DNA of 64,000 bases, taken from Bog-473 sp036268485 (GTDB lineage: Bacteria; Actinomycetota; Acidimicrobiia; Acidimicrobiales; RAAP-2). Within the stretch, counting starts at the first letter, position 1; each line of letters starts with the position of its first letter. This document shows positions 43,235 through 52,286 of this stretch, in pieces. The stretch is taken from positions 1-64,000 of the forward strand of contig DATAUC010000067.1 in NCBI GenBank assembly GCA_036268485.1, in the 5' to 3' direction. The notes beneath the pieces were generated by a model, which saw only the letters and a list, made by a program, of their open reading frames with translations, ran no database searches and had not been told where the DNA came from. The position numbers and the translations under genes were made by a program.

Positions 43235-45541
43235 ATGCGGTGGGGGTCGGGGCGGGCAGTGGTCATTGGCGCGGCGTGCGCGTCGCTGGGTGCCGGTCTG
43301 CTGCTCGGCACATCGAATGTCGAGTCGGCCGCCGGTGGCACGCCGGCCCGTGTCCTTGTGGCCGCACCGCTCGGCCAGGGTCGGGCCTGCACGACCCAGG
43401 CGCCCTGCTCCCTGCTCGACGCTCAGTCGGTGGCTCGCACCTTGAGCCCGGACCTGCACTCCGACCTGAATGTCTTGCTCACCGACGGCACCTACGACCT
43501 GGCCCAACCGCTCACCTTCGGTCCGCAGGACTCCGGTAGCAACGGGTTCCGCGTCGTCTATGGCGCCGCGCCGGGTGCCCATCCGGTCATCAGCGGCGGC
43601 TACACCATCACCGGGTGGCACCAGGTCGACCCCACCCGCAACATCTGGGCCGCACCGGTTTCCGCCGGCTTCGACACCGAGCAGCTCTATGTCGATGGTC
43701 AAAGCGTGCCCCGTTCTGAGGGCCTCCCCAAAGCCGAGTTCCTGCAGACACGGACCGGTTTCATATCCAGTGCCCCCGTGCTGGCCGGCTGGCGTGACAT
43801 CACCAATGTGGCGGCCGTCTTTACCGGCGGCAACGGCGCCTGGACCCAAACCACCTGCAACATCGCCTCGGTGGGCGGCGACACCATCACCATGAGCCAG
43901 CCCTGCTGGGGCAACCTGCACCTGCCGGGCGACGGCAGCCAGGAGCTGTCGTGGATCGACGGCCCCCAGGGTGGCTTCGGCGGGTTGTCCGGCGCCGCCA
44001 TGCCCTCCTTCTTCGAGAACGCCTACGAACTGCTCGCGCCGGGTCACTGGTCGCTCGACCGCACCTCGCACGAGATCTTCTACGAGCCCACCCCGGGCCA
44101 GGACATGGCCACGGCCTCGACCGTCGCCCCCATCCTGCAAACCCTGGTCAGCGTGCAGGGCACGCTCGACGCCCCGGTGCACGACCTCACTTTTACCGGC
44201 TTGCAGTTCTCCTACGGCACGTGGGATCAGCCCGATACCAACGACGGATTCGCCGAGATGCAGGCCGACTGGACGCTGACCGGACCCGGGGCCGCCGAGA
44301 CCCAGGGCACCTGTGGCGACTCCTTGCCCCACGGCACCTGCCCCTTCGCCTCCTGGACGCGCACTCCGGCCAACGTGGTGCTCTCCGCCACCCACGACGT
44401 CGACATGGTGGGCGACACCTTCACCCACCTCGGAGGGGCCGGCCTTGATGTCGACTACGGCAGCCAGAATGACCTCGTCCAGGGCAACGAGTTCACCGAC
44501 ATCGCGGCCTCGGCCATCCAACTGGGCAGCACCGACGACCCGCTGCCCGCCTATGTCGGAGCCGACGACCGCGAGATCAATGCGCACGACACCATCGCCG
44601 ATAATGACATCAACCGCGTGGCCATCCAGTTCCTCGGCGGCGTGGGGATCTGGGTCGGCTACGCCCAACATGCCGTGATCTCGCACAATCAGATTGACGA
44701 CGTGCCCTACACCGGCATCAGTATCGGGTGGGCCGGCTGGCATTCGACCTTCATCGATCCGGACTCGGATCCCAACATCAACGCCGACAACCTGATCTCG
44801 GACAACCTGATCTTCAACTACATGCAGACGCTGGGCGACGGCGGGGCCATCTACACCAATGGCGGGCAAGCCAACGGCTGGGCCCAGCAGCTGGTCATCA
44901 CCGGCAACGTGGCCTATGGCGCGCCCAACACCGACTTCAGCCTCTACACCGACACCGGATCCAAGTACGAGGACCTCACCGACAACGTGGTCTACGACCA
45001 ACCCATCGATTCCTTCAGCACCGGCGGCTGCCATACCGTGGGCCACATCCGGGTCACCGGGAACTTCTTCGCCCAGATCGGCCCGCTCTACCCGTGCGAT
45101 GTGGCCGACGACATCGTGGCCAAGAACAACACGCTCGTCTGCAACTCTTTGCCCCCGAGCCAGGCCCCCACCACCCTGTTGGCCCAGGCCGGACTGGAGC
45201 CGGCTTACCGCTCGCTCCTGCTCGGTCAGTCGCCGACCGTGGCTCAGGTGGGCCCCACCGCTCTCCCGTTGGCCGGCGGCGCCGTCCTGATCAGCGGCAG
45301 CGGGTTCGACCCGACATCACAGGTGTTCTTCGGAACCACCCCGGCCCGTGCCGTCTCCGTGCTTTCGGGCAACTACCTGGTGGCCACCGCACCACCGGGT
45401 CACGGCGGCGTGGCCGTCACCGTGAGCAACGCCGAGGGGACGAGCCCGGCCAACGCATCGAGCCAGGTCTCGTACCAGGCTCATCCGCTGCCCTGCCTGC
45501 CGCTGCTCAGCGGCAGCGTCGGCCCTTCCATTCTCCCCTAG
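43235..45541 (+). CDS. Secreted right-handed beta-helix protein with a C-terminal IPT/TIG domain
   Basis: A 768-residue exported protein with a signal peptide, a lead region with paired cysteines, then a parallel beta-helix domain (repeating strands such as NLISDNLIFNYMQ, VITGNVAYGAPN, IRVTGNFFAQIG), and near residue 665 an IPT/TIG immunoglobulin-like domain (GAVLISGSGFDPTSQVFFGT). Beta-helix proteins bind or cut polysaccharides; no family-specific catalytic site could be identified. ATG start at 43235. The stop overlaps the GMC gene's stop on the opposite strand. Confidence 0.75.
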   Translation: MRWGSGRAVVIGAACASLGAGLLLGTSNVESAAGGTPARVLVAAPLGQGRACTTQAPCSLLDAQSVARTLSPDLHSDLNVLLTDGTYDLAQPLTFGPQDSGSNGFRVVYGAAPGAHPVISGGYTITGWHQVDPTRNIWAAPVSAGFDTEQLYVDGQSVPRSEGLPKAEFLQTRTGFISSAPVLAGWRDITNVAAVFTGGNGAWTQTTCNIASVGGDTITMSQPCWGNLHLPGDGSQELSWIDGPQGGFGGLSGAAMPSFFENAYELLAPGHWSLDRTSHEIFYEPTPGQDMATASTVAPILQTLVSVQGTLDAPVHDLTFTGLQFSYGTWDQPDTNDGFAEMQADWTLTGPGAAETQGTCGDSLPHGTCPFASWTRTPANVVLSATHDVDMVGDTFTHLGGAGLDVDYGSQNDLVQGNEFTDIAASAIQLGSTDDPLPAYVGADDREINAHDTIADNDINRVAIQFLGGVGIWVGYAQHAVISHNQIDDVPYTGISIGWAGWHSTFIDPDSDPNINADNLISDNLIFNYMQTLGDGGAIYTNGGQANGWAQQLVITGNVAYGAPNTDFSLYTDTGSKYEDLTDNVVYDQPIDSFSTGGCHTVGHIRVTGNFFAQIGPLYPCDVADDIVAKNNTLVCNSLPPSQAPTTLLAQAGLEPAYRSLLLGQSPTVAQVGPTALPLAGGAVLISGSGFDPTSQVFFGTTPARAVSVLSGNYLVATAPPGHGGVAVTVSNAEGTSPANASSQVSYQAHPLPCLPLLSGSVGPSILP

Positions 45542-47229
45542 GACGGCATCACCGAGTCCGGCGTAAACGAGTCCGGCGCCGTCCCCGCCAGGTGGTGGGC
45601 CGCCCGGGCGGCCAACGCCACCAACGTCAGGGTGGGCCCGTAGCCCGATGAAGTGACGAAGACCGACGAGTCAGCGATCACGACGTTGTCCAGCTCGTGG
45701 ATACGTCCCCAGCGATCGACCACCGAGGTGGCCGGGTCGTCGCCCATGCGGGCCGTGCCGATGACGTGGCGGCTCTCCGGAATGGGGGTCGCCCCGGCCG
45801 CGCCGTAGGACACACCGGGTGAGGAGGTGTGAATGGTCCACGCCGCGCCCATCTCCTCGAGCACGCCCTGCAGGATTTTCCCATGATGCCGGCTGGCCGC
45901 CAGCTCGTGGTGTCCCGGTTGGTAGGTGACACGGGCCACCGGCAGCCCCCGGGCGTCCCGGATGGACGGGCTCAGGTCGACCGTGTTGGTGGCATAGGGC
46001 AGATCCTCGCCCTGCATGCAGAAGACCCACATGCGGTCCCCCAGGTTCGAGTCCCGCATGGCCTGGGCATGGTGCCGACCCCACGGGGTGTGGCGGGCCT
46101 CCTGGGTCAGGTGTCCCCCACCCGCGTGCTCGACCAGCCCGCCGCGGATCCACGGGAGCCCTTCGGCCGCGGCGGCGGCCCGGGCCGCTTCGTCCTGCAC
46201 CATGGCGTCGTCGTGGACGTGGGTGACGGAGCGCCCCTTGTGGGGATGGAGCTGGAGGTCGGCGAAATGACCGACCACGATCGTTTGGAAGTGCACCATG
46301 AGGTGCCGGCCCAGCGCCGGATGGTCCAGGCCGGACATGAGCAGGAGCCGGGGCGTCTCGATGGCGCCGCCGGCCACGATGATCACCTTGGCGTCCATCG
46401 ACCGCTCCACCCCGTCGGGACCGATGTAGTCGACCCCGGTGGCCCGCCGCCCGTCGGTGCGCAGGCGCGAGACGCACGTCTCGGCCATGAGCTCGGCCCG
46501 CCCGGTGGCCATGGTCTTGGTCAAGAGCGCGATGGGATCGCCCTTGGCGTGGATGGGGCACCCGAAGAAGGCACAGAACCCGCAGTTGTTGCAGGCCGGT
46601 CGGCCGTCATAGGGCACGCTGTTGGCCGCCGTCGGTGCCGCGTACGGATGCAGACCCCGCCGTTCCGCCGCCGCCGATGAGAGCACGGCGCCGTACATGG
46701 CCGCGCCGGGTGGCATCGGATAGGGCCCCGAACGCCAGGCCGCGAACGGGTTGGCGCCAGCCTGACCCGACACCCCGATGGCCCGTTCCACCTCCGCATA
46801 GAAGGGTTCCAGCTCCTCGTAGGTCAGGGGCCAGTCGTCCACGTCGGCATCGACCTGGGGGCCGTAGGTCGAACGCAACCGGAAGTCCTCCTCCCGGAAC
46901 CTGGGCACCTTGCCATCGGCATGGACACCGCCGCCGCCCACCGTGGTCGGGATGGAGTTCACCTCGCCCACGTGGGTGTGCTCGCCCTCGTCGACGTTGC
47001 GCCGGAAGGCCCGGGGCTCGGTCAGAGGGTCGGGGCCGAGGAAATGCCGCGCCATGAACTTGATCTCGTCGTTGGAGTAGTCCGCCGCCGGCTTGGTCAG
47101 GTCGTCGGGGTCCAAGAGGTGGTTGCGCCCCTTCTCCATGATGACCACCGACCAGCCGGCCCGCGTCAGAACATCGGCCGCCGTCGACCCACCCGGACCC
47201 GAACCGATGATGATGGCGTCGACCGTCAC
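45538..47229 (-). CDS. GMC oxidoreductase, gluconate-dehydrogenase-like catalytic subunit
   Basis: A 563-residue FAD enzyme: the dinucleotide fold IIIGSGPGGSTAADVL at the start, NSIPTTVGGGGVH, and the C-terminal HVIGTARMGDDP and SSGYGPTLTL typical of GMC. The stretch CNNCGFCAFFGCP carries four Cys (spacings 2, 2 and 4) where FAD-glucose/gluconate dehydrogenases hold an iron-sulphur centre. It overlaps the subunit 3 gene by TGA/GTG. No cytochrome c subunit gene is adjacent, so the electron acceptor is open. Confidence 0.87.
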   Translation of the reverse strand: MTVDAIIIGSGPGGSTAADVLTRAGWSVVIMEKGRNHLLDPDDLTKPAADYSNDEIKFMARHFLGPDPLTEPRAFRRNVDEGEHTHVGEVNSIPTTVGGGGVHADGKVPRFREEDFRLRSTYGPQVDADVDDWPLTYEELEPFYAEVERAIGVSGQAGANPFAAWRSGPYPMPPGAAMYGAVLSSAAAERRGLHPYAAPTAANSVPYDGRPACNNCGFCAFFGCPIHAKGDPIALLTKTMATGRAELMAETCVSRLRTDGRRATGVDYIGPDGVERSMDAKVIIVAGGAIETPRLLLMSGLDHPALGRHLMVHFQTIVVGHFADLQLHPHKGRSVTHVHDDAMVQDEAARAAAAAEGLPWIRGGLVEHAGGGHLTQEARHTPWGRHHAQAMRDSNLGDRMWVFCMQGEDLPYATNTVDLSPSIRDARGLPVARVTYQPGHHELAASRHHGKILQGVLEEMGAAWTIHTSSPGVSYGAAGATPIPESRHVIGTARMGDDPATSVVDRWGRIHELDNVVIADSSVFVTSSGYGPTLTLVALAARAAHHLAGTAPDSFTPDSVMPS

Positions 47230-47789
47230 GGGCCCGAGACCTCGGCGTCGCTGTAGCCCCTCGGCTGCACATCCCCCTCGCGACCTAAGTAGGCCCAAGC
47301 CACCCCGTCCCTGTTCCCCCCGTACTCGGGCGCGCCGTACATCCCCTCGCAGCAGTGCTCCCACAGCAGGTCGAAGAACTCCGAGCCGGCCTGCAGTCGA
47401 CGTCGTTGTTCGGTGCCGTCCACCTCGGGGAAATCGCTTCCCAGCGCGGTCAGGCCCTCCCGGTAGCGCTGCTGCAACCCGATCACCGGCCCGTTGAACT
47501 CCCGCTCGGCCCGGCCCTGCGACCCCTCGATCCGCATACGCCAGGCCAGCTCGTCCAGCCGGCTCAACCGGTGGAACGTGGCGAAACGGGCATCGCCGCC
47601 CATGCGGCCCGATGTGGGACCGCCAGCCCAGATACGGGGTGGATCGAAGGTGAAGGCGCCCAGGAGGATGTCGATGTAGTCGGCTACGCCGGCCTCGTCG
47701 GCTCCCGGCACCCCTTCGGCGGAGGGCATCATCTGCGCGCACGCGGCCCGCAGGACGTCGTACTCCGGTTCGCTCAACCACACGGGCAT
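47226..47789 (-). CDS. Gluconate 2-dehydrogenase subunit 3-like protein
   Basis: A 187-residue protein directly upstream of and coupled to the GMC gene. It contains LSEPEYDVLRAACAQMMPS near the start and EHCCEGMYGAPEYGGN, features of the small subunit of FAD-dependent gluconate/glucose dehydrogenases, which stabilises and helps export the large one. No Tat signal is recognisable. ATG at 47789 is preferred; a TTG at 47819 is in frame. Confidence 0.8.
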   Translation of the reverse strand: MPVWLSEPEYDVLRAACAQMMPSAEGVPGADEAGVADYIDILLGAFTFDPPRIWAGGPTSGRMGGDARFATFHRLSRLDELAWRMRIEGSQGRAEREFNGPVIGLQQRYREGLTALGSDFPEVDGTEQRRRLQAGSEFFDLLWEHCCEGMYGAPEYGGNRDGVAWAYLGREGDVQPRGYSDAEVSGP

Positions 47790-47823
47790 CGGGCCAACGT
47801 AGCCTCCGTCTTCGCCCAATTGC

Positions 47824-47837
47824 TGACGCTGCTGTCA
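47824..47837. promoter_or_regulatory. TGAC-N6-GTCA inverted repeat, GMC/HyuA promoter
   Basis: TGACGCTGCTGTCA lies in the divergent region between the subunit 3 gene and hyuA, 35 bp from the preferred subunit 3 start. It has the same TGAC-N6-GTCA frame as the sites at 32321, 52251, 55663 and 63453. Confidence 0.4.
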
Positions 47838-47894
47838 GGTTAGGATCGGCTGTTTGCCGACGCCGCAATCGGTGCGGCACCGGGGAGGAAGCAC

Positions 47895-49970
47895 ATGACG
47901 CAAGGTGGGTATCGGGTCGGGGTCGATGTCGGCGGCACCTTTACCGACCTCATCTGCATCACCCCCGACGGCGAGGTGCTGCTGGACAAGACACCGACCA
48001 CGCCGGCCGACCAGTCCGAAGGCGTGCTGACCGGCGTGGCTCAGCTGGCCGATGCCTTCGGGCTCGACCGTCAGGCCTTCTGCGCCAACCTCGAGGCGTT
48101 CGTGCACGGCACCACCACCGCTGACAACACCATGATTGAGATGAGCGGTGCCCCCACCGGGCTGCTGGCCACCGAGGGCCACCGCGACGAGATCGAACTG
48201 CGCCGGGACCACAAGGAGAACATCTGGGACCCGGCGTATCCCCCACCCGAGCCCATCGCCCGTCGCCGCAACCGCATCCCGATCCCTGAGCGTTGCGACT
48301 TCGAGGGCAACGTCGTGCTGGCCCTGGACGAGGCGGCCGTGCGCAAAGGCGTCCAGCGCCTCAAGAAGCTGGGCGTGGAGTCGATCGCCGTTTGCTTCCT
48401 CTTCAGCTTCGTCAACCCCGACCACGAACGGCGGGCCCGGGAGCTCATTCTGGAAGAGTTCCCCGATGTCCGGCACATCTCGCTCTCCCATGAGGTGCTC
48501 CCCCGCGCCCCCGAATTCGAACGGGCCTCCACCACGCTGGTCAATGCCTACGTGGCCCCCAAGATCTCGGCCTACGTCGACCGCCTGGTCGAAAAACTCC
48601 GGACCTCCGGCTTCGACGGGCAGGTCGTGCTCATGCAGTCGAGCGGGGGCGTCATGCCTCCGCAGTCGGTCAACAAGCGGGCCGTATCGCTGCTCGGTTC
48701 GGGTCCCACCGGCGGGGTCATGGCGGCCGCCATCGCGGCCGGCCGCAGCGGCGTGCACGATTTCGTGGCGGCCGACATGGGCGGCACCTCCTACGACGTG
48801 TGCCTGGTCCAGGCCGGTCAGCCCGCCGTGGCCACGGACTGGAACTGGCGCCACCGCTACTACATCAACCTTCCGATGGTCGACATCCACAGCGTGGGCG
48901 CCGGTGGTGGGTCCATCGCCCGGGTGCGCCAGAGCGCCCTCCTGGTCGGACCCGAATCGGCCGGGTCATTCCCCGGACCGGTGTGTTACAGCCGCGGTGG
49001 CGAACGGGCCACCGTCACCGACAGCGACGCCGCCCTGGGCTACCTGCCGGCCAAGGGCTTTGCCGGCGGCCGCATGGAACTCGACGTCGCCGCCGGACGG
49101 GCGGCCATCGAACGCGACGTGGCCGAGCCAATGGGCCTGAGCGTCGACGACGCCGCCTGGGCCATCCAGCGCATCGTCAACGCCAACATGGCCAACGCGG
49201 TACGCAAGGTGCTCTCCCAACACGGCGCTGATCCCCGGCGCCTCTCCCTCATTGCCTACGGTGGCGGCGGCGCCGTGCACGCCTGGGCCCAGGCCCGTGA
49301 GCTGGGCATCGCCCGGGTCCTGGTCCCCAAAGCGTCACCGGCCTTCTCGGCCCTCGGCCTGCTCGTCGCCGACTATGTGGTCGACCTCATGCGGGCCTAC
49401 GTGGTCAAGCTGTCCGACATCGACTTGAGCCGGGTCCGGGCCCTCGCCGCCGAGCTACGCCGCGAAGCGGAATCCGAGCTGGCGCCGGCGCGGCTCGGCG
49501 AGGGTACCGTGCAGTCCGATCTTTTCGCCCAGATGTGTTACCACGGGCAGAACTTCGACATGTCGGTGCCGCTGCCCGAGGGCGAATCGCTCTCCGAAGA
49601 ACACCTGTTGGACCTGGCCGACCGCTTCCACCGCCAGCACGAGACCAGCCGCGGTTTCGCCTTCCCTACGCAGCAACCGCTCGTGCGGGGCATCCGCCTG
49701 GTCAATCGGGGCGCCACGCCCAAGCCGCCGGTGCTGGCCAACATGGGGAAAGTGACCGACGCCGAGCAGGCCCGCACCGGATCGCGGCCTGTGCATTTTG
49801 GCCACGGGTTCATCGATGTCCCGACCTATGAGGGGGCCGTACTCGGAGCCGGAGCCACCGTGACCGGACCGGCCCTCATTGAGGAGCCGTTCACCGTCAT
49901 CGTCCTGGCCCCAGGCGATATCGCCACGCTGGACCAGCACGGCAACTACGACATCACCATCGCGCCCTGA
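47895..49970 (+). CDS. hyuA: Hydantoinase/oxoprolinase subunit A (HyuA)
   Basis: A 691-residue ATPase-fold enzyme. YRVGVDVGGTFTDLICI is the phosphate-binding start; HGTTTADN, GSGPTGGVMAA and VAADMGGTSYDV are the second and third conserved blocks. HyuA acts with HyuB in ATP-dependent opening of hydantoins or 5-oxoproline, or carboxylates acetone-like substrates. No HyuB gene is adjacent, so it is either single-subunit or its partner is elsewhere. ATG at 47895, with GGGAGG upstream. Confidence 0.9.
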   Translation: MTQGGYRVGVDVGGTFTDLICITPDGEVLLDKTPTTPADQSEGVLTGVAQLADAFGLDRQAFCANLEAFVHGTTTADNTMIEMSGAPTGLLATEGHRDEIELRRDHKENIWDPAYPPPEPIARRRNRIPIPERCDFEGNVVLALDEAAVRKGVQRLKKLGVESIAVCFLFSFVNPDHERRARELILEEFPDVRHISLSHEVLPRAPEFERASTTLVNAYVAPKISAYVDRLVEKLRTSGFDGQVVLMQSSGGVMPPQSVNKRAVSLLGSGPTGGVMAAAIAAGRSGVHDFVAADMGGTSYDVCLVQAGQPAVATDWNWRHRYYINLPMVDIHSVGAGGGSIARVRQSALLVGPESAGSFPGPVCYSRGGERATVTDSDAALGYLPAKGFAGGRMELDVAAGRAAIERDVAEPMGLSVDDAAWAIQRIVNANMANAVRKVLSQHGADPRRLSLIAYGGGGAVHAWAQARELGIARVLVPKASPAFSALGLLVADYVVDLMRAYVVKLSDIDLSRVRALAAELRREAESELAPARLGEGTVQSDLFAQMCYHGQNFDMSVPLPEGESLSEEHLLDLADRFHRQHETSRGFAFPTQQPLVRGIRLVNRGATPKPPVLANMGKVTDAEQARTGSRPVHFGHGFIDVPTYEGAVLGAGATVTGPALIEEPFTVIVLAPGDIATLDQHGNYDITIAP

Positions 49971-49985
49971 GGGCGCTCTCGCCTC

Positions 49986-50822
49986 TCAGCTCTCGTGGAC
50001 AACGCTTTCGTGGGCGAAGTCTGACCACAGGCCGACCCACTCGGGCCACACCGCCGGTGGGTAGTCATGCCCCATGCCTTCTATCTCGACAAAGCGGGCA
50101 CCCGGGATGACCTCCGCCGTGCGCCGGCCACCGCTCGGATTGATGAGCGTGTCGCGGCTCCCGTGGAGTACCAGGACCGGCAGTTGCACGTGACGTAACT
50201 GCTCGGTGCGCGATCCGTCGGCCATCACGGCATGCATCTGCCGCCCCACTCCCTCGGGGCAGAAGCACCGGTCGTAGGCCGCGCCGGCACGGAGCCGGAT
50301 GGCGTCCTCGTCAAGCCACTCAGGCTTCGAGCCGAAGACGCGCAGCCCACGGACCTGGCCGTCCAGATAGGCCTCCCGGGTAGGTGCCGGAGGCGCCATG
50401 AGAATGGCCAACGCCTCCTCGGAGCTCTCCCCGTAGCCCGGCTCGCCGGTGCGCGACATGACCGACGTCACCGACAGCAGGCGGCCGGGATCATCGATGG
50501 CCAGCCGCTGGACGATCATGCCGCCCATCGAACAGCCCATGACATGGGCCCGCTCGACGCCGGCGGCATCCAGTACGGCAATGGCGTCCCGGGCCATGTC
50601 GGCCAGGTCGTAGCGGACGTGATCGAGCTTCGTCGACAACCCGACATCCCGGTTGTCGAATCGGATCACCCGAAACCCGGCGGCGCAGAACATCTCGCAC
50701 CAGTCGGCGGCGTAGTTGATGCACTGCGAGCCCAGACCGTTGACTAGGAGCAGCGTGGGGAGATCCGGGTCGCCGAACGACTCGAAATAGATCTCGACAT
50801 CTCCGTTGCGCGCCGTCGCCAT
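49986..50822 (-). CDS. Alpha/beta-hydrolase
   Basis: A 278-residue hydrolase with an intact triad: Ser in GCSMGG, Asp in HGSRDTLI and His in GMGHDYP. Its sequence resembles carboxylesterase and epoxide-hydrolase-like relatives, but the substrate is not evident. ATG at 50822 follows a GGGGTGGAG site; the frame is open to 50858. It is convergent with hyuA, 15 bp apart. Confidence 0.9.
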   Translation of the reverse strand: MATARNGDVEIYFESFGDPDLPTLLLVNGLGSQCINYAADWCEMFCAAGFRVIRFDNRDVGLSTKLDHVRYDLADMARDAIAVLDAAGVERAHVMGCSMGGMIVQRLAIDDPGRLLSVTSVMSRTGEPGYGESSEEALAILMAPPAPTREAYLDGQVRGLRVFGSKPEWLDEDAIRLRAGAAYDRCFCPEGVGRQMHAVMADGSRTEQLRHVQLPVLVLHGSRDTLINPSGGRRTAEVIPGARFVEIEGMGHDYPPAVWPEWVGLWSDFAHESVVHES

Positions 50823-51087
50823 GGCTCCACCCCTTTTTCCGGTCATCGTACCCAGCAAGGTCTCGCCCTGCCTGCAAAAAGTGTCATGCGTGCGATGAGT
50901 CGGAGCCGCCCAATCCGTCAGTACCTACGAGCGGCTTCGCCACCGGGGCGAAGCGCATATAACGAAATTGGGGATCCTACGGTGCTGACCTTCCACTACT
51001 CACTGGCCCGGACGGTCCAGCAGGACCATGTGCGTGCGGTGCGCCCGAAGCGTCGCGGCCACCCGACTCGGGCGACGAAGCCAACGG

Positions 51088-52230
51088 CTAGCGGGGTAAT
51101 CCCAATATCCGTCCGGCGATGATGTCGCGCTGCACCTCCGAGGTGCCGCCGGCGATGCTGGCCGCCTTACTCCACAGCCACTGACGCGCCCACGGTCCGG
51201 CCAGCGACGCCGCGGGGTCACGACCGACGACCGCCATCCCGGTCTCGGACAGATGCTGGGTCATGGCTGTCCACATCAGCTTCACCCAACTCGATTCGGG
51301 TCCCGGCTCCTCGCCCCGGCCCAGCCTCGTCAGCGTCCGCAGGTTATGGAGCCGCAGGACGCCGAGCTCAATGTAGGACTGGGCCAACGCGTCAGCCACC
51401 AGAGGATCCTCCAGTGACCCGTTGGCATGCGCCTCTTCGTACAGCCGGGCCAGGTAGGTCTCGTGCACCACTTGTTCCTTGAAGGGGAAGTTGGTACCGC
51501 GCTCGTGCGCCAGCGTCGATCCGGCCACACTCCACCCCTGGCCCTCCACGCCGACGAGTTGCTCGGCCGGCACGAAGACATCGGTGAGGAACACCTCGTT
51601 GAACTCCGCATCGCCGGTCATCTGCACCAATGGTCGGATGTCCACCCCGGGATCGTGCATGTCGATGATCAAGGCGGAAATGCCCTGCTGACGCTGGGGT
51701 GTGTCGTTGTCCGTCCGGGCCAGGCACAAGCCCCAGGTAGCGAACTGCGCATAGGACGTCCACACCTTGCGCCCAGTGACCAGATACCCACCATCGACCG
51801 GGACGGCCCGGGTCGAGAGGGATGCCAGGTCGCTGCCGGCATCGGGTTCGCTGAAGAGCTGGCACCAGATCTCTTCCGCCGAGAGGATCGGCGGCAGGTA
51901 GCGGTAGCGCTGATCCTCGGTCCCATGCGCCAGAAGGGTCGGCCCAACCAGGTTGATGCCCACCCGATTCACGGGCTGCGGCGCTTGGGAGCGGGCGTAC
52001 TCGCTCTGGTAGAGCGCCACCTGGACCGGCGTGGCACTACGCCCGCCGTACGCATTGGGCCAGTGCACGCCGACCCACCTGTCTGCGGCCAGGGTGGCCT
52101 GCCACTGGCGGCCCCATGCCACTTCGTCGGCCAGGTCGACGAAGGCTGCTGGCCGCTGCAAATGAGTGGCCAACCATGCTCGGAACGATGTAGCGAATGC
52201 TTCGTCTTCTGCCTTCAGCGCGAGATCCAT
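51088..52230 (-). CDS. Acyl-CoA dehydrogenase (FadE-like, alpha type)
   Basis: A 380-residue flavoenzyme. CQLFSEPDAGSDLASL and the ending IAGGTSEVQRDIIAGRILG are characteristic. The usual C-terminal catalytic Glu region (YEGT) reads AGGT, so the base must lie elsewhere, as in many FadE proteins that work as heteromers. It is closely related to the enzyme at 55712-56890. It is divergent from an acyl-CoA ligase across the operator-like site at 52251. Confidence 0.92.
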   Translation of the reverse strand: MDLALKAEDEAFATSFRAWLATHLQRPAAFVDLADEVAWGRQWQATLAADRWVGVHWPNAYGGRSATPVQVALYQSEYARSQAPQPVNRVGINLVGPTLLAHGTEDQRYRYLPPILSAEEIWCQLFSEPDAGSDLASLSTRAVPVDGGYLVTGRKVWTSYAQFATWGLCLARTDNDTPQRQQGISALIIDMHDPGVDIRPLVQMTGDAEFNEVFLTDVFVPAEQLVGVEGQGWSVAGSTLAHERGTNFPFKEQVVHETYLARLYEEAHANGSLEDPLVADALAQSYIELGVLRLHNLRTLTRLGRGEEPGPESSWVKLMWTAMTQHLSETGMAVVGRDPAASLAGPWARQWLWSKAASIAGGTSEVQRDIIAGRILGLPR

Positions 52231-52250
52231 TGACCGCCCGCATCGTTCCC

Positions 52251-52264
52251 TGACATCGGCGTCA
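52251..52264. promoter_or_regulatory. TGAC-N6-GTCA inverted repeat, ACAD/ligase promoter
   Basis: TGACATCGGCGTCA lies 20 bp upstream of the acyl-CoA dehydrogenase ATG and 22 bp upstream of the ligase GTG, centred in their 56-bp divergent region. Best-matched group with 55663 and 63453 (TGACAY-SG-GYGTCA). Confidence 0.55.
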
Positions 52265-52286
52265 GACTAATGGAGGCGGCGCTAGG

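Noticed and set aside
42752..45046. A 764-codon antisense frame under the thiolase and beta-helix genes
   Set aside because: Runs through two well-supported genes on the other strand and reads as low-complexity Gly/Val-rich shadow translation.
50886..51122. A 78-codon plus-strand frame between the alpha/beta-hydrolase and an ACAD
   Set aside because: Arg/Pro-rich with no motif, overlapping the ACAD end; probably not translated.
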